From: an uncultured Eubacterium sp. | Lineage (GTDB): Bacteria; Bacillota; Clostridia; Lachnospirales; Lachnospiraceae | Assembly: GCA_910584345.1 (NCBI GenBank) | Contig: CAJTZX010000004.1 | Location: forward strand, 46,156-110,155 | Direction: 5' to 3' | Length of the DNA: 64,000 nt | In this document: piece after piece, positions 16,648-24,646 of the stretch | Position numbering within the stretch: position 1 is the first letter of the stretch | Layout of the letters: every line of letters begins with the position of its first letter | Notes under the pieces: model-generated | What the model was told of the DNA's origin: nothing | What the model saw: only the letters and a program-made list of their open reading frames with translations | Databases searched by the model: none | Made by a program: the position numbers and the translations under genes

Positions 16648-16980
16648 ATGATAATGAAAAATATAAATAGAGATAATTTAAAAAGCAACTCGATTATCAT
16701 AATTATGATTCTGCAAATTTTATTCTTTATCGTCTGCCTGACCGCCATTTCCAGCCAAATAAGCAGATATGCGCAAAGCTGGGGGAAAGAAAAAAAGTCG
16801 GAACGTTTTGCGAGCGTTAAGGTATGTTCCGGCGAAACATTGTGGGAGATTTCCAAACGTTATTATACAGATGAATATAAGAATATGAACTCTTATGTAA
16901 AAAAGATTATGCAATTAAATAATATGACAGATGAAGAAATTAATTCAGGGGCGTATGTTATTATTCCGTATTACGATTAG
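16648..16980 (+). CDS. YneA-like LysM membrane protein, SOS-induced division inhibitor candidate
   Basis: The 110-residue product has one membrane helix (about residues 17-35, IIIIMILQILFFIVCLTAI) and a C-terminal LysM domain (VKVCSGETLWEISKRYY...YVIIPYYD). Bacillus YneA has the same architecture and position, divergent from lexA, and delays septum formation during SOS. Two LexA boxes at the promoter support that role. Two starts are possible, ATG 16648 (short spacing to AGAGG) and ATG 16654. Confidence 0.82.
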   Translation: MIMKNINRDNLKSNSIIIIMILQILFFIVCLTAISSQISRYAQSWGKEKKSERFASVKVCSGETLWEISKRYYTDEYKNMNSYVKKIMQLNNMTDEEINSGAYVIIPYYD

Positions 16981-17133
16981 AAACCGTTACAATAAATTTT
17001 TATTTGAAAATCTTTCTTTTGAAAATGAATAGAAATATTTCACATTTTGTGTTAAACTATTGTTTATACAATGAAGGAATTATTCAAACACACTCCAACA
17101 GATAAATTTTAATACGATAAGGTGATTACGTTT

Positions 17134-17850
17134 ATGTTAAGATTTTTGTATGTTATTATTATGAACCTGTTTCGTGCGCCATACATGATTACAAGAATGC
17201 GGTATGAAGCAGACCATCCGGAAAAATATTCAGCAGAAAAGCGATATGAACTGGATCAGCGTGCAATTCGCATTATGTGTAATACTGGCAAAATCCAAAC
17301 CGTTTGCTACGGAAAGGAGAATCTTCCAAAAGAAGGCGGATATATTATGTATCCAAATCACCAGGGGAAGTTTGATGCACTGGCGATTATTTTGTGTCAT
17401 GAATCTCCATGTTCTATTGTAATGGATATTAAAAAATCCAAGTCCATATTAGTACGTGAATTTGTAGATTTATTGGAAGGAAAACGACTGGACAAAGCAG
17501 ATGTACGCCAGGCAATGACGATTATCCGTGAGGTAGCAAATGAAGTAAAAGAAGGAAAACGTTATATTTTATTTCCTGAGGGAGGATATGAATTTAACAA
17601 TAAAAACCGAATAGCCGACTTTAAACCAGGCAGTTTTAAGAGTGCTACAATGTCAAAAGCACCCATTGTACCGGTTGCATTGATTGATTCCTTTAAGGTG
17701 TTTAACAGCCTTCATATAATGCCTGTAACTGCTCAGGTTCATTTTTTAAAGCCAATTCCGTATGAAGAATATCAGAGTATGAAGACACAGGAAATTGCAA
17801 AGCTTGTAAAATCCCGGATTGAAGAAGAAATTGCCGCATATACATTTTAG
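17134..17850 (+). CDS. plsC: 1-acyl-sn-glycerol-3-phosphate acyltransferase
   Basis: The product of about 238 residues transfers an acyl chain to lysophosphatidic acid at the membrane. The PlsC block I NHxxxxD is NHQGKFD, block III is LFPEGGYEFNN, and block IV is APIVPVALIDS. A hydrophobic N-terminal segment (LRFLYVIIMNLF) would anchor it. GTG at 17122 is in frame, but AAGGTG at 17119-17124 serves better as ribosome site for ATG 17134. The last codons are duplicated just downstream. Confidence 0.9.
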   Translation: MLRFLYVIIMNLFRAPYMITRMRYEADHPEKYSAEKRYELDQRAIRIMCNTGKIQTVCYGKENLPKEGGYIMYPNHQGKFDALAIILCHESPCSIVMDIKKSKSILVREFVDLLEGKRLDKADVRQAMTIIREVANEVKEGKRYILFPEGGYEFNNKNRIADFKPGSFKSATMSKAPIVPVALIDSFKVFNSLHIMPVTAQVHFLKPIPYEEYQSMKTQEIAKLVKSRIEEEIAAYTF

Positions 17851-17887
17851 TAACTATGAAGAAGAAATTGCTGCATATACATTTTAA
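17820..17887 (+). repeat. Tandem duplication of the plsC 3' end
   Basis: A 31-base block at 17820-17850 that includes the last ten codons and stop of plsC recurs at 17857-17887 with two substitutions, period 37. The second copy is not translated from plsC. Confidence 0.9.
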
Positions 17888-17894
17888 TAAATTA

Positions 17895-17952
17895 TAAGGA
17901 AATAATTTTGACATTTCCATCAGAAATCAGAAGTGACAACATTATTTCCTTA
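17895..17952. terminator. Inverted repeat between convergent plsC and the recombinase gene
   Basis: TAAGGAAATAAT (17895-17906) and ATTATTTCCTTA (17941-17952) form a perfect 12-bp stem with a 34-base loop. The position suits a bidirectional terminator; the stem is AT-rich. Confidence 0.55.
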
Positions 17953-17987
17953 AGTTGTTCATCAAAGATCACAGAACAGTCATCCAT

Positions 17988-19046
17988 CTAGCTGTCCAAA
18001 CCATTCTCTCGAAGCTGTACCATTTTAGCAGCTTGCCTTCTTCTTGCATCTGCCTGAGCGGCATAGTGCCGTCTTGTTGTATTGACATCTTTATGTCCCA
18101 GCACATCCGCAACAAGATAAATATCTCCCGTTTCCTGATAGAGATTTGTACCAAAAGTACTGCGCAGCTTATGAGGTGTAATACGCTTTACAGTTGTGAC
18201 GAGCTGTGCATATTTTTTCACAAGTTTCTCGACAGACCGGACACTCATCCGTTTACGCTGCATGGATAAAAACAGCGCGTTTGTATGGCCTTCCACAGCT
18301 TCCGTTTCATTGCGCATCTCAAGGTAATCCAGAAGAGCGTCAGCTACTTCGTCGTTAAAATATACAATAACCTCAGCGCCGCCTTTTCGGCGTACCTTTA
18401 CACCGTTATTTTTAAAATCAAGGTCATTGATGTCAATGCCGACACATTCTGATACACGAATTCCGGTTCCAAGCAGGAGAGAAAGCAGTGCAAGGTCACG
18501 AAGCTTTGTTTGTTCATGATAGGCAAGCTGATGAGCTGTCAGGTTTTCTCCAGATTCAACTTCATCCAAAAGCATAGCGACTTCATCCACGTCTAAACGG
18601 ATAATTTCTTTTTCATGAAGTTTTGGAGTCTTTACTAAATCGGGCGGATTCGTCTGAATCATTTGCTTTCTGAAAAAGTAGTTGTAAAAACTGCGAAGAC
18701 TCGCAAGTTTTCTGGAAATTCCCCGTTCATCATTCGTATGCTCCACGCCATCTTTCGTGTAAACCTTTAAGTAGTTCAAGTATTCTTCAATATCCAGGGG
18801 TGTAATCATGTCTAAAAACGAAATCGGAATATTTGTAATCTCATATTTTTTGCATATTGGATTATTCTCATGTAAAAAAGAGAAGAAAATACCAAGATCA
18901 TAGGCATAAGCCAGTCTGGTACGGGATGACGTCGTATGTTCTGTGCCAAGAAAAAACTCCTGACAAAAACGCGGCAATTCTTTTGTCATTGCACGCAGCT
19001 TTAATTCATTTTCAATTTTTACTTTTTCATGATATGTTTTTTCCAT
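17988..19046 (-). CDS. Tyrosine recombinase, XerC/XerD type
   Basis: The 352-residue integrase has an N-terminal SAM-like core-binding domain (residues 1-150) and a catalytic domain with all key residues visible: R in LGTGIRVSE, K in RRKGGAEV, HxxR in TPHKLRSTF, H in VLGHKDVNTT and Y in TRRHYAA. It is longer than typical XerC/XerD (about 300 residues). No prophage or integrative element surrounds it, so a chromosomal dimer-resolution role is likely, but which recombination site it uses is unknown. AAGGTGG lies about 9 bases before the ATG. Confidence 0.88.
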   Translation of the reverse strand: MEKTYHEKVKIENELKLRAMTKELPRFCQEFFLGTEHTTSSRTRLAYAYDLGIFFSFLHENNPICKKYEITNIPISFLDMITPLDIEEYLNYLKVYTKDGVEHTNDERGISRKLASLRSFYNYFFRKQMIQTNPPDLVKTPKLHEKEIIRLDVDEVAMLLDEVESGENLTAHQLAYHEQTKLRDLALLSLLLGTGIRVSECVGIDINDLDFKNNGVKVRRKGGAEVIVYFNDEVADALLDYLEMRNETEAVEGHTNALFLSMQRKRMSVRSVEKLVKKYAQLVTTVKRITPHKLRSTFGTNLYQETGDIYLVADVLGHKDVNTTRRHYAAQADARRRQAAKMVQLRENGLDS

Positions 19047-19063
19047 AATAAATTTTCCACCTT

Positions 19064-19148
19064 AAGTTCAAATATTTGTGAAGTTCGAATATTTATGAAG
19101 TTCAAATATTTATGAAGTTCAAATATTTACGAAGTTCAAATATTTATG
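19064..19148. repeat. 17-bp x5 tandem repeat
   Basis: Five adjacent 17-bp copies of an aagttcaaatatttatg-like unit run from 19064 to 19148, with one or two base changes between copies. They fill the gap between the TtcA-like gene and the recombinase gene and the last copy covers the TtcA-like stop codon. The first copy contains the palindrome CAAATATTTG. Confidence 0.92.
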
Positions 19149-19737
19149 AAAAGCATTCCGGCCAGTCATCAAAAGAAGCGGATTGAATCGCTGTAAATAA
19201 TCTGTCTTTGATAGCTGGATGTTCTTTTTGAAGCGTCCAAAGCATGTTTTTAACATATTGCCGCTTCGTATGTCCATCTGCCGGGCAGGGATTTTTAACC
19301 GTCGGAAACTGATATTTATTCTGAAAGCTGTTTATCTCAGCCTCAGAAGCATAGATCAATGGCCGAATTAACGTTAAACCTGAACGCTCCCAGTATGTTT
19401 TCGGCGAAAACGAATGAAAACGGCCTTCAAAAAACAAAGAAAGCAGCATTGTTTCAATCAGGTCATCCCGATGATGACCGTAAGCGACCTTATTGCAGCC
19501 ATGTCTTAAAGCAGCCTCATTGAGTGCGCCTTTTCGAAGTTTTGCACACAGAGAACAAGGATGAGAGGACTTTTTATGCTGAAAAACAATGTCCTGAATT
19601 TGCGTAGATATCACTTCATAGGGAACCTCAAGTGATTCACAATAATTCTGAATCGGCTGCGGATGAAAGTCTTCGAATCCAAGATGAACCGTAAATGCGG
19701 CTAATTCGAAGCGTTTCGGGTAAAAACGCTGAATCAT
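19144..19737 (-). CDS. TtcA-like protein lacking the PP-loop ATP-binding motif
   Basis: The 197-residue product matches the TtcA/TilS-type PP-loop superfamily from the second strand on: RFYPKRFELAAFTVHLGFEDF, the CSLCAKLRKG CxxC pair, KVAYGHHRDDLIETML and FPTVKNPCPADGHTKRQYVKNML. TtcA makes 2-thiocytidine in tRNA. The N-terminal ~40 residues with the SGGxDS PP-loop, which bind ATP, are absent: the frame begins just before the segment that normally follows that motif. The start is supported by GGAGGA 4-9 bases upstream and a -10/-35 pair, so the short form may be expressed. Either a decayed gene or a non-ATPase variant. Confidence 0.75.
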   Translation of the reverse strand: MIQRFYPKRFELAAFTVHLGFEDFHPQPIQNYCESLEVPYEVISTQIQDIVFQHKKSSHPCSLCAKLRKGALNEAALRHGCNKVAYGHHRDDLIETMLLSLFFEGRFHSFSPKTYWERSGLTLIRPLIYASEAEINSFQNKYQFPTVKNPCPADGHTKRQYVKNMLWTLQKEHPAIKDRLFTAIQSASFDDWPECFS

Positions 19738-19767
19738 GAGTTCCTCCTGTTGTATTAAGCTTTTCCT

Positions 19768-19796
19768 ATTATACAATAGGACTTGTAAAAAGTAAA
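19768..19796 (-). promoter_or_regulatory. Promoter of the TtcA-like gene
   Basis: On the minus strand TATAAT (19768-19773) lies 17 bases from TTTACT (19791-19796), a partial -35 match. Confidence 0.6.
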
Positions 19797-19854
19797 TATT
19801 GGGAAATTATTTGTATTACCGATTTTTACTTGTCATAAATCTTGACATTTTTTG

Positions 19855-19883
19855 TTGACTTTTCATTCGGTTTTACATATAAT
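19855..19883 (+). promoter_or_regulatory. Promoter of the HTH regulator gene
   Basis: TTGACT (19855-19860) and TATAAT (19878-19883) are 17 bases apart. A second TTGACA occurs at 19842-19847. Confidence 0.75.
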
Positions 19884-19906
19884 AACTAAAAAAGGAGGAA
19901 GCTATC

Positions 19907-20218
19907 ATGAATGAAAGATTAAAACAGGCCAGAAAATATTTAAATTTATCTCAGGAGTTTGTAGCGCGCCAAATGAATCTTTCACGTCCGACAATTAGTG
20001 CAATTGAAGCCGGGCAGCGAAAAGTCACAGCTGAAGAACTTGCAGGATTTTCTAAATTGTATGGTGTTTGTATTGATGAATTGGTGAATGGAAAAGCGTC
20101 TGAAAATTCCAAGACCGAAATGTTTGCAAGAGCATTTTCTGAATTATCAGAAATTGACCAAAAAGAAATTATGAATTTAATCGATTTTAAACGCAAATAT
20201 AAGGAGAATTTATTTTAA
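19907..20218 (+). CDS. XRE-family HTH regulator
   Basis: The 103-residue protein has a Cro/C1-type helix-turn-helix in residues 1-60 (LKQARKYLNLSQEFVARQMNLSRPTISAIEAGQRKVTAEEL). The rest is a helical tail. AAAGGAGGAAGC precedes the ATG. It lacks a neighbouring ImmA/IrrE-type protease or toxin gene. The frame ends at TAA 20216-20218, but the frame one base on stays open for 45 more codons, so the natural protein may once have been about 148 residues. Confidence 0.82.
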   Translation: MNERLKQARKYLNLSQEFVARQMNLSRPTISAIEAGQRKVTAEELAGFSKLYGVCIDELVNGKASENSKTEMFARAFSELSEIDQKEIMNLIDFKRKYKENLF

Positions 20219-20354
20219 AGTAACAGATAAAGAATCTTATTACAAAGCATTACAACTGGCAGATGTTACAGAAGAATACAAAGAGTTACTGAGAGTTACT
20301 ATAAGAGAACTTTTCAGAACAATTATTACAATACAATCAATTAAATATCATTAA
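20217..20354 (+). pseudogene. Frameshifted continuation of the HTH gene
   Basis: A 45-codon open stretch with no start codon begins at the HTH stop and ends at TAA 20352-20354. It reads KVTDKESYYKALQLADVTEE and onwards, with a normal soluble-protein composition. Removing one T from the TTTT run at 20213-20216 would join it to the HTH frame. An AAGGAG at 20201-20206 could mimic a ribosome site, but no ATG, GTG or TTG follows in this frame. I do not recognise the family. Confidence 0.5.
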
Positions 20355-20384
20355 TTCATATCAACGAATAAACAGGAGGATAAC

Positions 20385-20834
20385 ATGAAATTTGTAATAC
20401 AAAGAGTATCAAAAGCGTCCGTAACGGTTGACAATCAAATGATTGGCAGTATTGGCAAAGGTTTTTTAGTGCTGATTGGCGTTTGTGATTCGGATACAAA
20501 AGAAACTGCAGATAAAATGATTCGGAAGATGCTGGGGCTTCGTATTTTTGAAGATTCGGCTGGAAAAACGAATTTGTCTCTAGATTCTGTAAATGGCGAA
20601 CTTTTATTAGTATCCCAATTTACATTGTATGCAGACTGCCGCAAAGGAAACCGGCCGTCTTTTATAAGAGCGGGCGCGCCGCAGTTGGCAAATGAATTGT
20701 ATGAATATATGATTCAAAAATGCCGTGAACAAAATGTTCGTGTAGCTACCGGAGAATTTGGTGCGGATATGCAGGTGCAGTTAGTAAATGACGGGCCGTT
20801 TACGATTATTTTGGATTCTGATGAATTATCATGA
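20385..20834 (+). CDS. dtd: D-aminoacyl-tRNA deacylase
   Basis: The 149-residue Dtd removes D-amino acids and mischarged glycine from tRNA. The two active-site motifs are present: SQFTLYADCRKGNRPSF and NDGPFTIILDS (the GPxT type, here with F). The N-terminus MKFVIQRVSKASVTV is typical. AGGAGG lies 6 bases before the ATG. Confidence 0.95.
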   Translation: MKFVIQRVSKASVTVDNQMIGSIGKGFLVLIGVCDSDTKETADKMIRKMLGLRIFEDSAGKTNLSLDSVNGELLLVSQFTLYADCRKGNRPSFIRAGAPQLANELYEYMIQKCREQNVRVATGEFGADMQVQLVNDGPFTIILDSDELS

Positions 20835-20841
20835 ATACGCA

Positions 20842-20889
20842 AAAAAGCATCCAACTATTCGTAAAAGTGTCCTTTTGCGAATAGTTGGA
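20842..20889 (-). terminator. Intrinsic terminator of the cytidylate-kinase-like gene
   Basis: TCCAACTATTCG (20850-20861) and CGAATAGTTGGA (20878-20889) form a 12-bp stem. Read on the minus strand it is followed by TGCTTTTTTGCG, a proper U-run; on the plus strand there is no T-run, though it may still help end dtd transcription. Confidence 0.85.
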
Positions 20890-20937
20890 AATCAAGTACC
20901 AATCATTACACTATCTTCTCTATAGTTCTTATATGCA

Positions 20938-21561
20938 TTAATACTTTAAAATTTCTTTATAACGAAGAATCATATCTACACAGCCATCTACGCCAAGCTT
21001 TGCGGAATTTAATGTCAGGTCGTAAGATTTAGAGCTTCCCCATTTTTTATTTGAATAATAGTTATAATAACTGGAACGTTGTTTGTCTTTTTTCAGAATC
21101 ATATCTTTGGCTTTGGATTCATTAACATGGAATTCATCCATTGCATTTTTGATTCTGAATTCCAAATCAGCATGAATAAACGTATTGATCGTATGTGGAA
21201 AATCATTTAATGCGTAATCTGCACAGCGTCCTACAATAATACAAGATTCTTCTTGCGCTAATTTTTTTATGGTATCAAACTGCGCTAAAAAAATCTTATG
21301 ATTCAGAGGCATATCTAAAAATGGCGCTGCTGAATATCCTGTTGCTGAATACGTATCCATAACGAGGGAATACAAAAAGCTGCTTGTAGGTTTTTCATCC
21401 TGGGAATGAAAAATTTCTTCACATAAACCGCTTTCTTTTGCTGCTCTGCTTAATAATTCTTTATCGTAACATTTAATACCGAGTTTTTCGCTTAATTTTA
21501 GTCCGACATTTTTTCCCAGACTTTCAAACTCACGTCCGATTGTAATTACAAAATTGCTCAT
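20938..21561 (-). CDS. Cytidylate kinase-like family protein
   Basis: The 207-residue product resembles the cytidylate kinase-like family (AAK/Cmk-like): FVITIGREFESLGKNVGLKLSEKLGIKCYDKELL, then a GRCADYAL segment and DLTLNSAKLGVDG at the end. The usual GxxGSGK loop appears as GREFESLGKNVG, i.e. without a serine at the usual place, so nucleotide use is uncertain. The start at 21561 has AGGAGC 8 bases upstream. A possible promoter on the minus strand is TGTACA-17-TATAAT in the 21620-21650 region. Confidence 0.72.
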   Translation of the reverse strand: MSNFVITIGREFESLGKNVGLKLSEKLGIKCYDKELLSRAAKESGLCEEIFHSQDEKPTSSFLYSLVMDTYSATGYSAAPFLDMPLNHKIFLAQFDTIKKLAQEESCIIVGRCADYALNDFPHTINTFIHADLEFRIKNAMDEFHVNESKAKDMILKKDKQRSSYYNYYSNKKWGSSKSYDLTLNSAKLGVDGCVDMILRYKEILKY

Positions 21562-21721
21562 ATTTACGCTCCTTCCTGCATACACAAGGTTGCCATTAAA
21601 AATTTTAGATAATCATATTATAATTCATTTTGTGCACTATGTACAGAAAAACTTTTAGCTATCATATCTTTTTGTATAATACTATGCACCAGTTCCATGT
21701 ATTATCTGAACTGGTGCAATA

Positions 21722-22732
21722 CTATAAAGAAGCTTTTTTTTCCGTCAGCAATTGCTGAAAATATTGTGGAAGCGGGGCTGAAAATTCAACATAGGAATCT
21801 GTCCGTGGATGAATAAAACCGAGAGTCATTGCATGAAGGCATTGCCCCTGCAGACGAAAGCGGCACTTTGCAGGACCATATAGCGGGTCTGCCAGAAGCG
21901 GATGGCCGATACTCGCCATATGAACTCGTATTTGATGTGTTCTTCCGGTTTCTAATTCAAATTCTAAATAGGAATGGTTACGAAAGCGTTCCAAAACACG
22001 GTAATGTGTAACAGCTGATCTTCCATTTTTCACGTCACATGCCATTTTTAGGCGATTTTTAGGATCTCTTCCAATGGCAGCACAAATTGTTCCGGTATCT
22101 TCTTTTACAAGTCCGGTTACAATTCCACGGTAACGTCTTGTTACAGAATGTGCTTTCATTTGTTCCGCAAGCTTGTTATGTGCCGTATCATTTTTACAGA
22201 TAACCAGTGAACCGGTTGTATCTTTATCAATACGATGAACAATACCTGGACGGATTTCTCCATTGATGCCGGACAAATGATTTTGGCAGTGATACATAAT
22301 TGCATTCACAAGTGTTCCGGTATAATGCCCAGGAGCAGGATGCACGACCATGTCTTTTGGTTTGTTCACGATCAGAACATCTTCATCTTCGTATAAGATA
22401 TTAAGAGGAATATTTTCTGCTTGAATATTTACTTGTATTGCCTGGGGCACCTGGACAGTTACAAGTTCGCCTTCTTTTACCTGGTAACTTGGTTTTCGTA
22501 CACCGTCTGAAATTCGTACCTGACCGGATTTGATTATTTTTTGAAAAAATGCCCTGGATAATTCTGGATAAATTATGGCCAGAAATTTGTCAAGTCTTAT
22601 TCCATCATACTCCGCATAAACTTCAAAAGTCTGTGAAACACCATTTGAAAGATCCTTCATTTGTAAAATGACATTTTCTTGCTGGCCCCTATCTATACAA
22701 CTCTGATTTCTTTCACTTTGTTTTGCACTCAT
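21722..22732 (-). CDS. rluD: RluD-type 23S rRNA pseudouridine synthase
   Basis: The 336-residue protein has an S4 domain (RLDKFLAIIYPELSRAFFQKIIKSGQVRI) and the RluA catalytic domain with HRIDKDTTG. Its place directly after lspA and the ATGA overlap with it are typical for RluD/YlyB of Firmicutes. The first ~35 residues are an extra N-terminal stretch; an internal start at MKDLSNG (about 22660) would remove most of it, but the stop-start overlap with lspA supports the long form. Confidence 0.9.
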   Translation of the reverse strand: MSAKQSERNQSCIDRGQQENVILQMKDLSNGVSQTFEVYAEYDGIRLDKFLAIIYPELSRAFFQKIIKSGQVRISDGVRKPSYQVKEGELVTVQVPQAIQVNIQAENIPLNILYEDEDVLIVNKPKDMVVHPAPGHYTGTLVNAIMYHCQNHLSGINGEIRPGIVHRIDKDTTGSLVICKNDTAHNKLAEQMKAHSVTRRYRGIVTGLVKEDTGTICAAIGRDPKNRLKMACDVKNGRSAVTHYRVLERFRNHSYLEFELETGRTHQIRVHMASIGHPLLADPLYGPAKCRFRLQGQCLHAMTLGFIHPRTDSYVEFSAPLPQYFQQLLTEKKASL

Positions 22733-23265
22733 TTTCTGTTCCCTATTCGTTTCAAATTTTGAAAAATATGGATTTGTTCAAAATCTTCTTCTTTATAATA
22801 AAATAAAATCAATACAATGAGCAGGAATGTTGAAACAGTTACATAAATATCTGCTACATTAAAAATAGGAAAATCGATCAGAGAAAAATAAAAAAAATCG
22901 ATCACATATCCATATGCAATCCTGTCTATAGCATTTCCAACTGCTCCGGACAAAAACAGCGTTGCGATCACACGCAGATACCAAAAACGTTTGGTAAGAG
23001 GGATTTTATAGTATACGTAAGGAATAAAAAACAGCATAAGTACTGCCATCATTACAAACAAAGTTCTCTGGCCCTGCATGAATCCAAAAGCCGAACCTCT
23101 GTTTTCCAAATATTGCAGCTCAAACACACCGGATATGATTGAAAAAGCATTTTCTCCTTTCAGCATACGTTGTGCAAATTGTTTTGTCAGTTGATCCAAC
23201 AGGATAAGCAGAATAGCACTAACACTAAAACACAGCATACTTGTTTTTTTTGATTTTGCTTCCAT
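22729..23265 (-). CDS. lspA: Lipoprotein signal peptidase II
   Basis: The 178-residue membrane enzyme cuts the signal peptide of lipid-modified prolipoproteins. Four hydrophobic segments are visible and the two catalytic aspartates lie in GNAIDRI and FNVADIYVTVS. ENRGSAFGF is another conserved block. It overlaps rluD by four bases and belongs to the ylm/lsp operon. The dacF-like lipoprotein gene elsewhere in the window is a potential substrate. Confidence 0.95.
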   Translation of the reverse strand: MEAKSKKTSMLCFSVSAILLILLDQLTKQFAQRMLKGENAFSIISGVFELQYLENRGSAFGFMQGQRTLFVMMAVLMLFFIPYVYYKIPLTKRFWYLRVIATLFLSGAVGNAIDRIAYGYVIDFFYFSLIDFPIFNVADIYVTVSTFLLIVLILFYYKEEDFEQIHIFQNLKRIGNRK

Positions 23266-23301
23266 CTGTTGTTCCTCCGTTTTGAAATCATACTATTTTT
23301 C

Positions 23302-24054
23302 TCACGAATATATCTTATAACGATACCGAATTCTGCCTTTTTTTGTTACATAATCTGTCGTTTCAATTTGAAATTTTCCAACATGGCGCACAGATAAAAT
23401 ATCTCCATGTTGGCAGTGATAAGTATTTTGCTGCATTTTTTTTGCATTTATGAAGGCATTTCCCTCAGTAATTATTTTTTGTGCAGCTGATCTTGGCAAT
23501 TTACAGATATCAGCGATGATTGTGTCTAATCTGAGTGAAGAAACGATTCCTTCCTTTTCTACAAACTTAGGCTGATAATCAAAATCTGCTGTCTGCATCC
23601 GTTTCACTGTTACGTTTGTATGACGGATTTTGCTGCATTGCTCTATCACATAGTCTGAGACAGAGCTGATACAAAATACGACAATAGAATGATCCGGAAA
23701 AAGGATATCACCCAGCATTTCCCGCTTGATGCCAAGATTCAGCAAGGCACCTAATACATCCCGATGTGTCAGTGATTCAGCAAATTTAGAATGTGTTGGA
23801 GTAAGACTAAGCGTATCTATCGGATATTCCCATACATAATAAAGAGCATCAGGGATAAAAGCAACCAACTGACGCTCTGCATAATCATAACCACCAAAAA
23901 TCTGAAAAGAACTATATAGTTCTTTGTTTATCTGGTGAAAAATATTTAACTCGTTTAAATTTAAAAAATTACTAAAGGTTACGATATTTTTATCTTCTGC
24001 CCGTTTCGACAAGTCAATAAAACGCTTTTTTAAATATTCTTCTTCTTGATCCAT
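23302..24054 (-). CDS. ylmH: YlmH-type S4 RNA-binding protein
   Basis: The 250-residue protein has the YlmH layout: N-terminal domain (residues 1-170, KRFIDLSKRAEDKNIVTFSNFLNLNE, GGYDYAERQLVAF) and a C-terminal S4 domain (SSLRLDTIIADICKLPRSAAQKIITEGNAFINAKK). In Bacillus it is tied to ribosome-associated quality control and lies in the ylm division cluster, as here between sepF and lspA. Confidence 0.9.
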   Translation of the reverse strand: MDQEEEYLKKRFIDLSKRAEDKNIVTFSNFLNLNELNIFHQINKELYSSFQIFGGYDYAERQLVAFIPDALYYVWEYPIDTLSLTPTHSKFAESLTHRDVLGALLNLGIKREMLGDILFPDHSIVVFCISSVSDYVIEQCSKIRHTNVTVKRMQTADFDYQPKFVEKEGIVSSLRLDTIIADICKLPRSAAQKIITEGNAFINAKKMQQNTYHCQHGDILSVRHVGKFQIETTDYVTKKGRIRYRYKIYS

Positions 24055-24068
24055 GTTGTTGTTCCTTC

Positions 24069-24629
24069 CTAAAAATCCATACGGATCGATGTCTGATCGT
24101 AGGAATCAATTAAACTTTGAAAATCGCCGGAGATCTCTACATTTGCAGGAGTAATAATAAATATGTAATTGGATATTTTTTGCAAGTTACCACTGATTGC
24201 AAAACAGGAGCCGGATGAAAAATCAATAATCCGCTGTGCAATATCGACATCTAATCCTTCTACATTCAAAATAACTGGGCGGTTCATCAAAAGCGTTTCC
24301 GTAATTTCTCTGGCATCCTCAAAGGATGTTGGCTTAATGACACATACTTCCAGTCCCGAGGCGGTTGTTTTTTTAGAAGAAGGGCGCATCGGTGTAACTT
24401 TATTACCGGACTTTGTATTTGTACGTTCTCTGTTGCGATTAATATCAATCGGCTGATTCGCGCTGCCGGAATTTTTATAACCGGAATCTTCCGGCTCTTT
24501 TGACTGGCTCCTGCGGCGTTTTGGCGCTATCTCCTCTTCTTCTTCGTCATCATAATAATCATCATAGTAATCTTCATCATCATCCGGATTCATATGCATT
24601 ACATTTAAAAGGGAATCTACTAAACTCAT
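24069..24629 (-). CDS. sepF: Cell division protein SepF
   Basis: SepF (186 residues) ties FtsZ filaments to the membrane. The start MSLVDSLLNVMHM forms the short amphipathic membrane helix, followed by an acidic linker of D, E and Y residues (about 17-33), a basic linker, and the SepF core (VCVIKPTSFEDAREITETLLMNRPVILNVEGLDVDIAQRIIDFSSGSCFAISG). It lies between yggS and ylmH as in Firmicute ylm clusters. Confidence 0.95.
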   Translation of the reverse strand: MSLVDSLLNVMHMNPDDDEDYYDDYYDDEEEEEIAPKRRRSQSKEPEDSGYKNSGSANQPIDINRNRERTNTKSGNKVTPMRPSSKKTTASGLEVCVIKPTSFEDAREITETLLMNRPVILNVEGLDVDIAQRIIDFSSGSCFAISGNLQKISNYIFIITPANVEISGDFQSLIDSYDQTSIRMDF

Positions 24630-24646
24630 ATACCTCTCCTATCTTT

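Noticed and set aside
17988..19046. Prophage or integrative element integrase
   Set aside because: The catalytic residues fit an integrase, but flanking genes are ordinary chromosomal genes and no attachment-site repeats or phage genes were found, so a Xer-type chromosomal role is simpler.
19064..19148. CRISPR array
   Set aside because: The units are adjacent with no spacers between them and are only 17 bases long, so it is a tandem repeat.
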